From Limisphaerales bacterium (GTDB lineage: Bacteria > Verrucomicrobiota > Verrucomicrobiia > Limisphaerales > UBA11358), in contig PKZR01000109.1 of NCBI GenBank assembly GCA_003133815.1, positions 1 through 24,522 on the forward strand: DNA of 24,522 bases, given 5' to 3'. Numbering within the stretch: the stretch's first letter is position 1; every line of letters begins with the position of its first letter. This document shows, in pieces, positions 1 through 5,859 of the stretch. The position numbers were made by a program, and so were the translations under genes. The notes under the pieces are model-generated. The model worked only from the letters and a program-made list of their open reading frames with translations. It did not search any database and was not told where the DNA came from.

Positions 1-1079
1 ACTTCCTTGCCTTCCATGTTGCCATCGGCGACAGCGACGCCAAGCTGCTGATGAATCGGATTTCCTTTGGCTTCCGCCCACCAGCAAACCAGGACGCCGG
101 CGAGGCACATGGCGAACATCGCCGACCAGACCGACCAGCCGTGCTTTTGATTTTTTGTTTCGCGGCCAAGGTGATACGTCAGCGCGCTGCCGATGCACAG
201 CAGCGCGAGCATTTGCAAAAAGTTCGAGAGCGGCGTGGGATTTTCAAACGGATGCGCGGCGTTGGCGTTCGTGTAGCCGCCGCCGTTCGTGCCGAGCATC
301 TTGATCGCGACTTGCGACGCCATCGGACCTTGCACGATGGACTGCGTGCTGATCACCTGGTTCGTCATCACCGGATTGCCCTTGGCATCCACCACACCTT
401 TGCCGTTCGCATCGGTTGCCTGGACGGAAACGGTCTGCGGTTCCATGACGGTGGCCGTTGTATAAGGTTTGAAATTTTGAATCATGCCCTGTGACACGAG
501 CACCAGCGCGAACACGAGGCAGACCGGCAGCAGCAGATAATATGTGATGCGCGTCAGGTCCACCCAGAAGTTGCCGATGGTCGTGGCCGTGTGCCGCGCG
601 ATGCCGCGCACCAGCGCCGCCGCGACCGCCATGCCGACGGCGGCGGAAAAAAAGTTGTGGATGGTCAGCGCGACCATCTGCGAGAGATACGACATGGTGG
701 ATTCGCCGCCGTAGCTCTGCCAGTTCGTGTTCGTCGTGAAGCTGACGGCGGTGTTGAACGCCAGATGTTCCGACAGCGCAGGAAAATGTTGCGGATTGAG
801 CGGCAGGTATTGCTGCAAGCGCAGAATCGCGTAGGTGAACAGGCAGCTCACGAGGCTGAAAATCAGCAGCGCGAACGTGTATTGCTTCCAGCCCTGTTCC
901 TTCGCCGGGTCCACGCGGAAAATCCAGTAAGTCAGTTTTTCCAGTGGGCGCATGACCGGATCAAGCCAGGTGTGGCCGTTGGCGTCGAACACGCGGCCGA
1001 GATAAAGGCCGAGCGGCTTGGTGACGAGAATGAGCGCGCCGAGATAGAGCGCGAGTTCCAACCATTGATGGGCGTTCAT
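1..1079 (-). CDS. kdpA: Potassium-transporting ATPase subunit A, KdpA (3' part lies outside the window)
   Basis: KdpA is the K+-channel-like subunit of the high-affinity KdpFABC pump in the inner membrane. The window holds the first 359 residues of a family usually near 560-600 residues. The frame opens with MNAHQWLELALYLGALI and shows successive membrane segments. Two of the four pore loops are visible: NTNWQSYGG at residues 117-125 and MLGTNGGGYTNANAAHPFEN at 261-280, both hallmark selectivity-filter sequences. Between QNFKPY (about residue 206) and GPMASQ (about 251) the loop is roughly 29 residues longer than in E. coli KdpA and is rich in Asp, Gly, Lys and Thr. The gene begins 9 bp after the kdpF stop, so it is the third gene of the leader-kdpF-kdpA unit under the upstream riboswitch. 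No Shine-Dalgarno sequence is seen. Identification is firm; kdpB and kdpC are expected just outside the window. Confidence 0.96.
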   Translation of the reverse strand, partial: MNAHQWLELALYLGALILVTKPLGLYLGRVFDANGHTWLDPVMRPLEKLTYWIFRVDPAKEQGWKQYTFALLIFSLVSCLFTYAILRLQQYLPLNPQHFPALSEHLAFNTAVSFTTNTNWQSYGGESTMSYLSQMVALTIHNFFSAAVGMAVAAALVRGIARHTATTIGNFWVDLTRITYYLLLPVCLVFALVLVSQGMIQNFKPYTTATVMEPQTVSVQATDANGKGVVDAKGNPVMTNQVISTQSIVQGPMASQVAIKMLGTNGGGYTNANAAHPFENPTPLSNFLQMLALLCIGSALTYHLGRETKNQKHGWSVWSAMFAMCLAGVLVCWWAEAKGNPIHQQLGVAVADGNMEGKE

Positions 1080-1088
1080 AATTGGTGG

Positions 1089-1172
1089 TTAAAATTTTTC
1101 TGGCCGGATCATGGCCACGATGAGGTAAACGCAGAGCGCGAGGGAAATGATTCCGAGAATGAGGTTTTCCAT
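1089..1172 (-). CDS. kdpF: KdpF small membrane subunit (27 aa)
   Basis: This 27-codon gene reads MENLILGIISLALCVYLIVA followed by MIRPEKF. It is a single hydrophobic helix with a short polar end, the size and pattern of KdpF (29 residues in E. coli, ending in ALINAEAF). KdpF is a lipid-like stabiliser of the KdpABC complex in the inner membrane. It sits immediately upstream of kdpA, the usual KdpF position, with 9 bp between stop and start. The gene is too short for ordinary ORF calling. No clear ribosome-binding site precedes it, so translation may be coupled to the small upstream gene, whose stop lies 11 bp before this start. Confidence 0.85.
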   Translation of the reverse strand: MENLILGIISLALCVYLIVAMIRPEKF

Positions 1173-1183
1173 AAGAGTTTGGG

Positions 1184-1267
1184 TTAGAGCTTTTCGCAGC
1201 CGCACGCGTAAAGCGCGAAGGCCGCAAAAAACAAGACCGTCGTGCCGATATAGATCACGTCCAGCAT
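1184..1267 (-). CDS. Small membrane peptide leading the kdp operon (27 aa, uncharacterised)
   Basis: A 27-codon frame reads MLDVIYIGTTVLFFAAFALY then ACGCEKL. It has one strongly hydrophobic helix (about residues 4-21) and a short Cys-rich polar tail ending C-G-C-E-K-L. It lies between the riboswitch and kdpF, 11 bp before the kdpF start, in the same direction. From memory, short proteins of this pattern (acidic start, one helix, ending near C(D/E)xL) recur upstream of kdpF or kdpA in several phyla, usually without annotation; I cannot run the search here. Location and topology suggest an accessory single-pass subunit of the Kdp pump or a leader peptide. The function is inferred only. Confidence 0.6.
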   Translation of the reverse strand: MLDVIYIGTTVLFFAAFALYACGCEKL

Positions 1268-1378
1268 AATTTTAGCAATGCATGCAACGCAGCCGCAATG
1301 AACGCGACAACGCCGCAATCGTTTTACTTGGGGTGAACTTGAGGCCGCGGACTTCGCGGATCAGAGGATCGCCCTTCC
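1268..1378 (-). other. Leader between riboswitch and first kdp-operon gene
   Basis: This untranslated leader is the probable expression platform of the c-di-AMP riboswitch. On the minus strand it contains CCGCGAAGTCCGCGG, which can form a 5-bp GC stem, and a GC-rich stretch with several TTGC/GCGG repeats. No stem followed by a U-run is seen, so a classical intrinsic terminator is not evident. Rho-dependent or translational control would fit. Confidence 0.4.
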
Positions 1379-1524
1379 AATTGCCTACGAGATTAGCTGT
1401 CGGGCTTGGCCTTGAAAGTGGCCTTGAAATCAGTTGCCTGACTTCGTTCGCCCCGTCCTCAACTTTGAGGATTTTGGGTCTCCCGCATCCGGCTCCAGGA
1501 AGGAAGCCGGATTTCGGCTGCAAC
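1379..1524 (-). promoter_or_regulatory. c-di-AMP riboswitch (ydaO-yuaA class) upstream of the kdp operon
   Basis: Reading the minus strand from 1524, the conserved blocks of the ydaO RNA appear in order: GCCGAAATC, a hairpin CCGGCT/AGCCGG, GCGGGAGACCCA, an AAATCCTC/GAGG hairpin, GGGGCGAA, and the diagnostic 3' block GCCCGACAGCTAAT followed by CTCGTAGGC. The B. subtilis ydaO RNA has the same order and spacing (GGGGGACCC, GGGGTGAA, CCGTCAGCTAACC, CGTAAGC). Known members bind c-di-AMP and switch off K+ uptake and osmolyte genes. Here the aptamer ends 111 nt before the first small gene of the kdp operon. A GC hairpin (CCGCG/CGCGG near 1350) lies downstream but has no U-tract, so the mode of control is not clear. 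Confidence 0.9.
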
Positions 1525-1661
1525 GGGAACAAGCTAATCACGACCGCCGATTCCTGTCAAAATAAAATTGGCATGCCCCGTCAAACGCCGCATAAATGCT
1601 GCCCGCTTTGCCGAAAAAACTTTGCCAATCGCCGTTTGCGTTTAAATTGCAGGCGAACTTG

Positions 1662-3158
1662 ATGAAGCTCCGAACCAAAATTTTGTCCGCGCTGGTTTTG
1701 TGTCTGCCCGCGCTGGTTTTGGCCGCCGGCACCAGCTACGAACCGGGCAATGCCGTCCCGCCCCCGCCCGCCCGCGAATTCCGCGCCGCGTGGATCTCCG
1801 AGGTCGCGACCAATGCCGACTGGCCCTCCAAGCCCGGCCTGCCCGTCGCGCATCAAAAGGCGGAATTGATTTCGCTCCTCGACCGCGCGCAACAGCTCCA
1901 CTTCAACGCCGTGTTCTTTCAGGTGCGCCCGGCCGCCGACGCCATGTATTCCTCCCCCATCGAGCCGTGGTCGGAGCGCATCACAGGCACGATGGGCAAT
2001 CCGCCGCTACCGTTTTACGATCCGCTCGCGTTCGCCATCGCCGAGGCACACCGGCGCGGACTGCAATTGCACGCGTGGTTCAATCCCTTTCGCGCCGCGC
2101 ATCCCGAAAGCAAATCGCCGGACGCCGCCAACCACATCACGCGAACGCATCCCGAACTCATCCGCCATTACGGCGAGCAAGTCTGGCTCGACCCCGGTGA
2201 ACCGGAGGCCCAGACGCACACGCTCGCCGTCGTCCTCGATGTAGTGAACCGCTACGACGTGGACGGCGTTGTCTTCGACGATTATTTTTATCCGTATCCG
2301 ATTAAAAACCTGCTCGGACACACGCTGGATTTTCCCGACGACGCGAGCTGGCAGAAATACGGTGTGAAAAGCGGCCTGACGCGTGCCGACTGGCGGCGCA
2401 ACAATGTGAACCAGTTCATCCAAAAAGTTTCGCAGGAAATCAAGGCCGCCAAACCGCAGGTGCAATTCGGCATCAGCCCGTTCGGCATCTGGCGTCCGCA
2501 GAATCCCCCGCAAATCAAGGGGCTGGACGCCTACGGAACCCTTTATGCCGACTCGCGATTGTGGCTCGCCAACGGCTGGGTGGATTTTCTCGCCCCGCAA
2601 CTTTACTGGCCCGTCGCATCACCCTGGCAAAGTTTTCCCGCGCTGTTCAACTGGTGGCGCGCGCAGAATCCCAAGGGCCGCCACGTCTATGCCGGATTGA
2701 ACGACGCCGCCGTGGGCAAAACATTTCCGCCGGAAGAAATCACGCGGCAGATCCAGGCCGTCCGTACGCAGACCAGCGTCAGCGGCGAAATCCATTATCA
2801 CCTGCGCAGTGTTGCGGACAATCCCGCGCTCGCCGCCGCCGTGGAATTCCAATACGCACAGCCCGCGCTCGTCCCCTCCTCGCCGTGGATTGACACCGTG
2901 CCGCCGGAGAAGCCCGACCTTTATGCCGCGTCGGAAAATTCCGTCACCGCCATCCGCTGGTCATCCCCCGAAGGCGAACCCGCCCGCTGGTGGCTCCTGC
3001 AAGTCCGCTCGACCAACGATTGGGCCACGGAAATTCTGCCCGGAACCCAGACCAGCCGCATCCTCTACAATTCAAGCCCCGACACCATCTCCATCCGCGC
3101 CGTGGACCGGCTGGGCAATCTCGGCACGCCGTCGGTTTTGAAGAAAATGAAGAAGTAA
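1662..3158 (+). CDS. Secreted glycosyl hydrolase-like protein, GHL10/DUF187 family
   Basis: A 498-residue protein with a cleavable signal peptide (MKLRTKILSALVLCLPALVL then AAG). The family core starts at about residue 40 with FRAAWISEVATNADWPS, then QKAELISLLDRAQQLHFNAV, FFQVRPAADAMY, EPWSERITG, YDPLAFAIAEAHRRGLQLHA and WFNPFRA. These are the signature blocks of GHL10, a predicted (beta/alpha)8-barrel hydrolase family. DVDGVVFDDYFYPYP carries the Asp pair typical of the active-site strand. The last roughly 90 residues (from TVPPEKPDLYAAS) look like a fibronectin type III-like domain. The ATG at 1662 is chosen because it starts the signal peptide; an in-frame ATG at 1596 would add 22 residues of poor leader sequence. 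The substrate is unknown; an envelope or extracellular polysaccharide is likely. It diverges from the kdp operon and converges on rnpB. Confidence 0.88.
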   Translation: MKLRTKILSALVLCLPALVLAAGTSYEPGNAVPPPPAREFRAAWISEVATNADWPSKPGLPVAHQKAELISLLDRAQQLHFNAVFFQVRPAADAMYSSPIEPWSERITGTMGNPPLPFYDPLAFAIAEAHRRGLQLHAWFNPFRAAHPESKSPDAANHITRTHPELIRHYGEQVWLDPGEPEAQTHTLAVVLDVVNRYDVDGVVFDDYFYPYPIKNLLGHTLDFPDDASWQKYGVKSGLTRADWRRNNVNQFIQKVSQEIKAAKPQVQFGISPFGIWRPQNPPQIKGLDAYGTLYADSRLWLANGWVDFLAPQLYWPVASPWQSFPALFNWWRAQNPKGRHVYAGLNDAAVGKTFPPEEITRQIQAVRTQTSVSGEIHYHLRSVADNPALAAAVEFQYAQPALVPSSPWIDTVPPEKPDLYAASENSVTAIRWSSPEGEPARWWLLQVRSTNDWATEILPGTQTSRILYNSSPDTISIRAVDRLGNLGTPSVLKKMKK

Positions 3159-3164
3159 AAATGC

Positions 3165-3210
3165 AGAATGAAGAAATGGCTTACGCCGTCAGGTCTTATT
3201 TCTTCATTCT
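3165..3210. terminator. 13-bp inverted repeat between the GHL10 gene and rnpB (possible bidirectional terminator)
   Basis: AGAATGAAGAAAT at 3165-3177 is perfectly inverted as ATTTCTTCATTCT at 3198-3210 with a 20-nt loop. It lies 7 bp after the GHL10 stop and 30 bp beyond the 3' end of the converging rnpB, where a shared terminator would be expected. It is AT-rich, followed by TTCATTC-type direct repeats rather than a clean U-run, so it may instead be one of the short palindromic words scattered through this chromosome. Confidence 0.4.
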
Positions 3211-3239
3211 TCATTCATCCTTCTTCATTTGGTTGAAGT

Positions 3240-3638
3240 GGTTTTGGAAGGGCTGTAAGCCGAATTCTGTCTTCACCCTTGCGGATGGAGAGAATCATTT
3301 GTCTGAGCGACCTATACCCGAAACCTGTTTCGCTTTCACGAAACGCGGAACGGGCAGCTCCTGGGTTTCCTATTCGGCCTTGCACCCGACGGGGTTTTCC
3401 GTGCCGCGTCGCTTGCGCTTCGCGCGGTGGTCTCTTACACCACCTTTTCACCCTTGCCGCATCAAACGGACTGCGGCGGTTTAATTTTCTGTGGCACTTT
3501 CCGTCGAAAAGCCTTCCGGCTTTCCGCCCGAGTATATCCCAATCTTACAGACTTGGGTTACGCGGCGTCGCGCCCTGCGGTGTTCGGACTTTCCTCAATT
3601 GGCTTGCGCCAACCGCGATTCTCCGCCCTTCCAAAACC
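3240..3638 (-). ncRNA. rnpB: RNase P RNA (bacterial A-type)
   Basis: This is the catalytic RNA that trims tRNA 5' leaders. Read on the minus strand it starts GGTTTTGGAAGGGCGGAG and contains the conserved GAGGAAAGTCCGAACACC (CR-I region) and GGCGCGACGCCGCG blocks. Further on come GGGTGAAAAGGTGGTGTAAG and AGACCACCGCG, then GGCAAACCC-like GGAAACCC, and near the 3' end the GTATAGGTCGCTCA and GACAGAATTCGGCTTACAGC blocks that define the family. The two ends (GGTTTTGGAAGGGC and its exact complement) form a perfect 14-bp P1 helix, which fixes the boundaries at a length of about 399 nt. A sigma70-like promoter lies directly upstream. Confidence 0.97.
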
Positions 3639-3644
3639 ATTCAG

Positions 3645-3672
3645 AGCATAACTGATTGCCGGAAAATCTCAA
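3645..3672 (-). promoter_or_regulatory. Sigma70-type promoter of rnpB
   Basis: On the minus strand TTGAGA (3672-3667, five of six matches to the -35 consensus) is followed after 16 bp by TATGCT (3650-3645). The first G of the P1 helix lies 6 nt further on at 3638. This is a well-placed housekeeping promoter and supports the 5' end assigned to the RNA. Confidence 0.65.
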
Positions 3673-3784
3673 GCATCGAGCAAGATGCGGCACCTCTGGC
3701 CCCCTAAAATCCGCCCCAAATTCATTTAAATCAAATATTCCGGCAGAAGACGCATCACCTGCCGCCGGAGTCACCTTACCTGTC

Positions 3785-4057
3785 AAAAGTGATGCAATAC
3801 CTGTCAAAAGTGATGCATCTCGAAGCGTTTTAGTCGCTGCCCGAACCAAAAGAGGTGCAACCCAAACCATTTTAGTCACATCCAAAACCTATTTAGATGC
3901 ATCCCTTTTCATTTTAGTCGCACCCCAAATGGATTTAGTCGCATCTAAAACCAATTTAGATGTGCCCCAAACCGTTTTAGTCGCATCTAAAACCGATTTA
4001 GTTGCGCCCCATTTCGATTTAGATGCATCTAAAACGGTTTTAGATGGGCTTTTTTTT
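3785..4057. repeat. Array of thirteen degenerate 21-bp repeats (unit about GTTTTAGTCGCATCTAAAACC)
   Basis: Thirteen units follow each other with exact 21-bp spacing, starting at 3785, 3806, 3827, 3848, 3869, 3890, 3911, 3932, 3953, 3974, 3995, 4016 and 4037. The best-formed units (3974, 4016) read TTTTAG-N6-CTAAAA, a near-perfect palindrome; others vary by several bases. Because 21 is a multiple of three, one frame stays open on each strand and encodes a seven-residue repeat of the form x-L-D/V-A-S-K-T (plus) and V-L-D-A-T/S-K-x (minus). The unit is palindromic, so both strands spell almost the same heptad. No signal peptide or start context supports a protein, and I regard the array as non-coding or formerly coding. 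It lies about 150 bp upstream of rnpB. Confidence 0.85.
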
Positions 4058-4196
4058 GCAGAAAACCGGCCTTTTATGTCAAAAACACCCAGTTTCGGCA
4101 AAAACCGACCCGAAATGACAACAAAAGGACAATCAAATGAACAAAACCTCCATTATGGAAGTGCGCGCCAATCCGTGCGCGCCGTAGGGGTGCTGC
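4058..4196. other. Intergenic stretch without a supported gene
   Basis: Between the repeat array and the following inverted repeat nothing convincing is seen. A 16-codon frame (4138-4188, beginning MNKTSIMEVRANPCAP) is present but has no conserved features that I recognise. GTGCGCGCC occurs twice, at 4161-4169 and 4175-4183. Confidence 0.4.
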
Positions 4197-4288
4197 CCGT
4201 CCCCGGGCGCAGCAACGTGGCAAAACCAAGGCGTCGTCGTAAAACTGGGGGCATCTTGCCAACCGTCCGTTGCTGCGGCCGGGGACGG
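4197..4288. repeat. Large imperfect inverted repeat (27-bp arm, 32-nt loop)
   Basis: The left arm, 4197-4223, begins CCGTCCCCGGGCGCAGCAAC and ends GTGGCAA. The right arm, 4256-4288, is its complement with one mismatch (CCGGGC against CCGGCC) and a 6-nt insertion (ACCGTC) between the TTGCCA end and CGTTGCTGC. The arms are GC-rich and would form a very stable hairpin in DNA or RNA. There is no U-run, so it is not a standard terminator. Possibilities are a MITE-like remnant, a structured RNA or a recombination site. Confidence 0.7.
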
Positions 4289-4337
4289 TCACACTCCGGG
4301 GTTGAATTGATTTGGACTTGCCAAACATTTTTGGCGG

Positions 4338-4424
4338 GCGCAAAGTAGAAATTGTGAAACGGAAAACAAACCTGCCCAGCCACCTCGCGAGTCGGCGGTG
4401 GCCCAGCTTTCTACGTTAGGGCGC
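4338..4424 (+). repeat. Palindromic element ending in GTTAGGGC (attC-like candidate)
   Basis: GCGCAAA-GTAGAAA (4338-4351) is mirrored by TTTCTAC (4408-4414) followed by GTTAGGGC. An inner GCCACC (4379-4384) pairs with GGTGGC (4397-4402). The layout (outer box, inner box, variable centre, inner box, GTTRRR-type box, then a gene start 8 bp on) resembles the attC site of an integron gene cassette. The left outer box is a poor match to the RYYYAAC consensus, and no second site is seen after the gene. Treat it as a candidate only. Confidence 0.3.
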
Positions 4425-4429
4425 AATTT

Positions 4430-4825
4430 ATGAACAAACTATCAACTGAAACCATTAAAGCGTTTATAGCAGGCGCACTTGTTGTTTGTGGTTTCCGATC
4501 ACTGATTGGTCTTCGTTATTTATCCATTGGTAACATCACTTTTCATGACTTTATTTATGAACTCATTTATTTCCTAGCTTTACCGCTTGGGATTTGTTTG
4601 TTCTTGAACATGACGGGAGTCTTACGATGGACTTGGATTTATCTTTTGCTAGTGCCGGCAGTCGCAGTATTCCGTTTATTTTTGTCTATTCATTATCATA
4701 TAACCTCGTTAAACCACCCGCCTATTTTTTGGTCGGTTTGTTTTGACTTGCCTATTCCAATTGTCCTTTTTGGGTTATTGTCTTGGAGTCATTCCAATCG
4801 TTTCAAAAACGAACAGGACGTTTAG
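4430..4825 (+). CDS. Uncharacterised four-helix membrane protein (131 aa), AT-rich
   Basis: I do not recognise a family. The 131-residue product has four likely membrane helices: about residues 10-28 (AFIAGALVVCGFRSLIGL), 41-60 (FIYELIYFLALPLGICLFL), 66-86 (LRWTWIYLLLVPAVAVFRLF) and 100-118 (IFWSVCFDLPIPIVLFGLLS). There is a short cytoplasmic-looking tail, HSNRFKNEQDV. The start is supported by AGGG eight bases before the ATG, one of the better ribosome-binding sites in the window. Base composition is clearly lower in GC than every neighbour, and codons such as TTA, TTT and ATT are common, which points to horizontal acquisition. It stands alone between palindromic elements and a gene on the opposite strand. 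Confidence 0.65.
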   Translation: MNKLSTETIKAFIAGALVVCGFRSLIGLRYLSIGNITFHDFIYELIYFLALPLGICLFLNMTGVLRWTWIYLLLVPAVAVFRLFLSIHYHITSLNHPPIFWSVCFDLPIPIVLFGLLSWSHSNRFKNEQDV

Positions 4826-4958
4826 TTTCACATTTGAATTGCGACAAAAGAGTCAGTAGCAGGATTCGTTCGGAGTTTGGAAGCCTAGCCGGAGTCTGGG
4901 GTGGTTGTGTTAATCCCCGTTTTTCCTTCACGCACCGCAGAAACTTTCCGGCGGATAT

Positions 4959-5687
4959 TTATTCCCCGCCGGTCAGCACCATGTCGCGCGAGTAATACAA
5001 AATCCGGCCGCAGGTTGAGCAGGTGACAATCTCCTTCTGAGACTGGCAGGTCACGATCAACTGCTGCTGCAATTTCATGTGGCAGCCGCCGCAGACGCCG
5101 TGCTCGATGCCCACCACCGCGTTGTCGCCCTTGCTCTTGAGCAGACGGTCGTAGCGGTTGCGCGCGGATTCGTCCACGGCGGACGCCAGTGCCGCGCGAT
5201 CCTGCTGCAACGCGGCAAGCTCCTTCTTGAAATTCTCCTCGCGCTGGCCAAGCTCCGCGATGAGTGTTTCGGCCAGCTTCTTCGCCTCGTTGGCCGCGAG
5301 CGTGGCGCGGATGACTTCCTTTTGCGCGACTTCGGTCTGCTCCATGAGGACGATTTCCGAATCCTCGATCTTCATGATGTCGGCCTTGCAGGTCTCGATC
5401 TCGTGCGCGAGGGCGCGGTATTCCTCGTTCTTGCGGGTCTGCAACTGCTGGTTGGCGTATTTTTCTATCTGCGTCTTCTTGGATTCGACCTCGAGCTCAA
5501 GGCGCTTGCGCTCGGACTCGATCTGCTTGACGCGGTTTTTGGCGGCGTCGAGCTGCGTCTGCGTGGAGGAGGCGCGGTTGCGGAGTGTTTCGCGCTCGGG
5601 CGCAATTTGGGCTAGTTCCTGTTGAACGCGATGAATTTTGCGGTCGCGGTCCTGCAAGACCAAAAGTTTCTCTATTGTCTCCAGCAT
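4959..5687 (-). CDS. Coiled-coil zinc-ribbon protein (CdsZ/HP0958-like, C4-type)
   Basis: A 242-residue protein begins MLETIEKLLVLQDRDRKIHR and is almost entirely charged coiled coil to about residue 190. It ends in a zinc ribbon with two Cys pairs, VCGGCH and CSTCGR, followed by ILYYSR. This order (long antiparallel coiled coil, then a C4 zinc ribbon) is that of the CdsZ/HP0958/FlgZ family (zf-RING_7), which includes proteins binding flagellar or secretion components and nucleic acid. The role in this organism is unknown. The ATG at 5687 is preferred to the upstream in-frame ATG at 5831, whose 48 extra codons run through the low-complexity palindrome and give an implausible acidic leader. 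It diverges from pta. A CCGGCGG/CCGCCGG hairpin (4948-4972) overlaps its stop codon but lacks a U-run. Confidence 0.85.
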   Translation of the reverse strand: MLETIEKLLVLQDRDRKIHRVQQELAQIAPERETLRNRASSTQTQLDAAKNRVKQIESERKRLELEVESKKTQIEKYANQQLQTRKNEEYRALAHEIETCKADIMKIEDSEIVLMEQTEVAQKEVIRATLAANEAKKLAETLIAELGQREENFKKELAALQQDRAALASAVDESARNRYDRLLKSKGDNAVVGIEHGVCGGCHMKLQQQLIVTCQSQKEIVTCSTCGRILYYSRDMVLTGGE

Positions 5688-5757
5688 TGAATGAGGGAGG
5701 TTAGCGGCCGCGCGCGTGCAAGTCAATGCGCGCTGTGGTCTCTTTTCCTCCTCATTG

Positions 5758-5797
5758 TCATCCTCGTCCTCGAAATCAAAATCGAGGACGAGGACGA
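5758..5797. repeat. 16-bp low-complexity inverted repeat between divergent genes
   Basis: TCATCCTCGTCCTCGA (5758-5773) is inverted at 5782-5797 with one mismatch and an 8-nt loop. CCTCCTC and GAGGAGG continue the symmetry imperfectly outside the core. It lies between the divergent starts of the zinc-ribbon gene and pta. Simple palindromes built from CCTCGT words look like members of a dispersed intergenic repeat family rather than operators. Confidence 0.7.
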
Positions 5798-5859
5798 GAA
5801 CGAAGGAGAGGAGGAGGATTTCAACTTGCAACTTGAAACGTGAGGCTTGAAACTAGGGA

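Noticed and set aside
3785..4057. CRISPR array
   Set aside because: There are no unique spacers of constant length between identical repeats. The units are contiguous, degenerate and 21 bp long, and no cas gene is nearby.
3656..4348. Open frame of 230 codons over the repeat array and the large inverted repeat (plus strand)
   Set aside because: The frame is open because the 21-bp period is a multiple of three. It starts within the rnpB promoter region, reads through an inverted repeat with Arg-rich nonsense, and the opposite strand is open with the same heptad.
4948..4972. CCGGCGG/CCGCCGG hairpin at the zinc-ribbon gene stop as a terminator
   Set aside because: The stem overlaps the stop codon and is followed by AAAGTTTCTG rather than a U-run.
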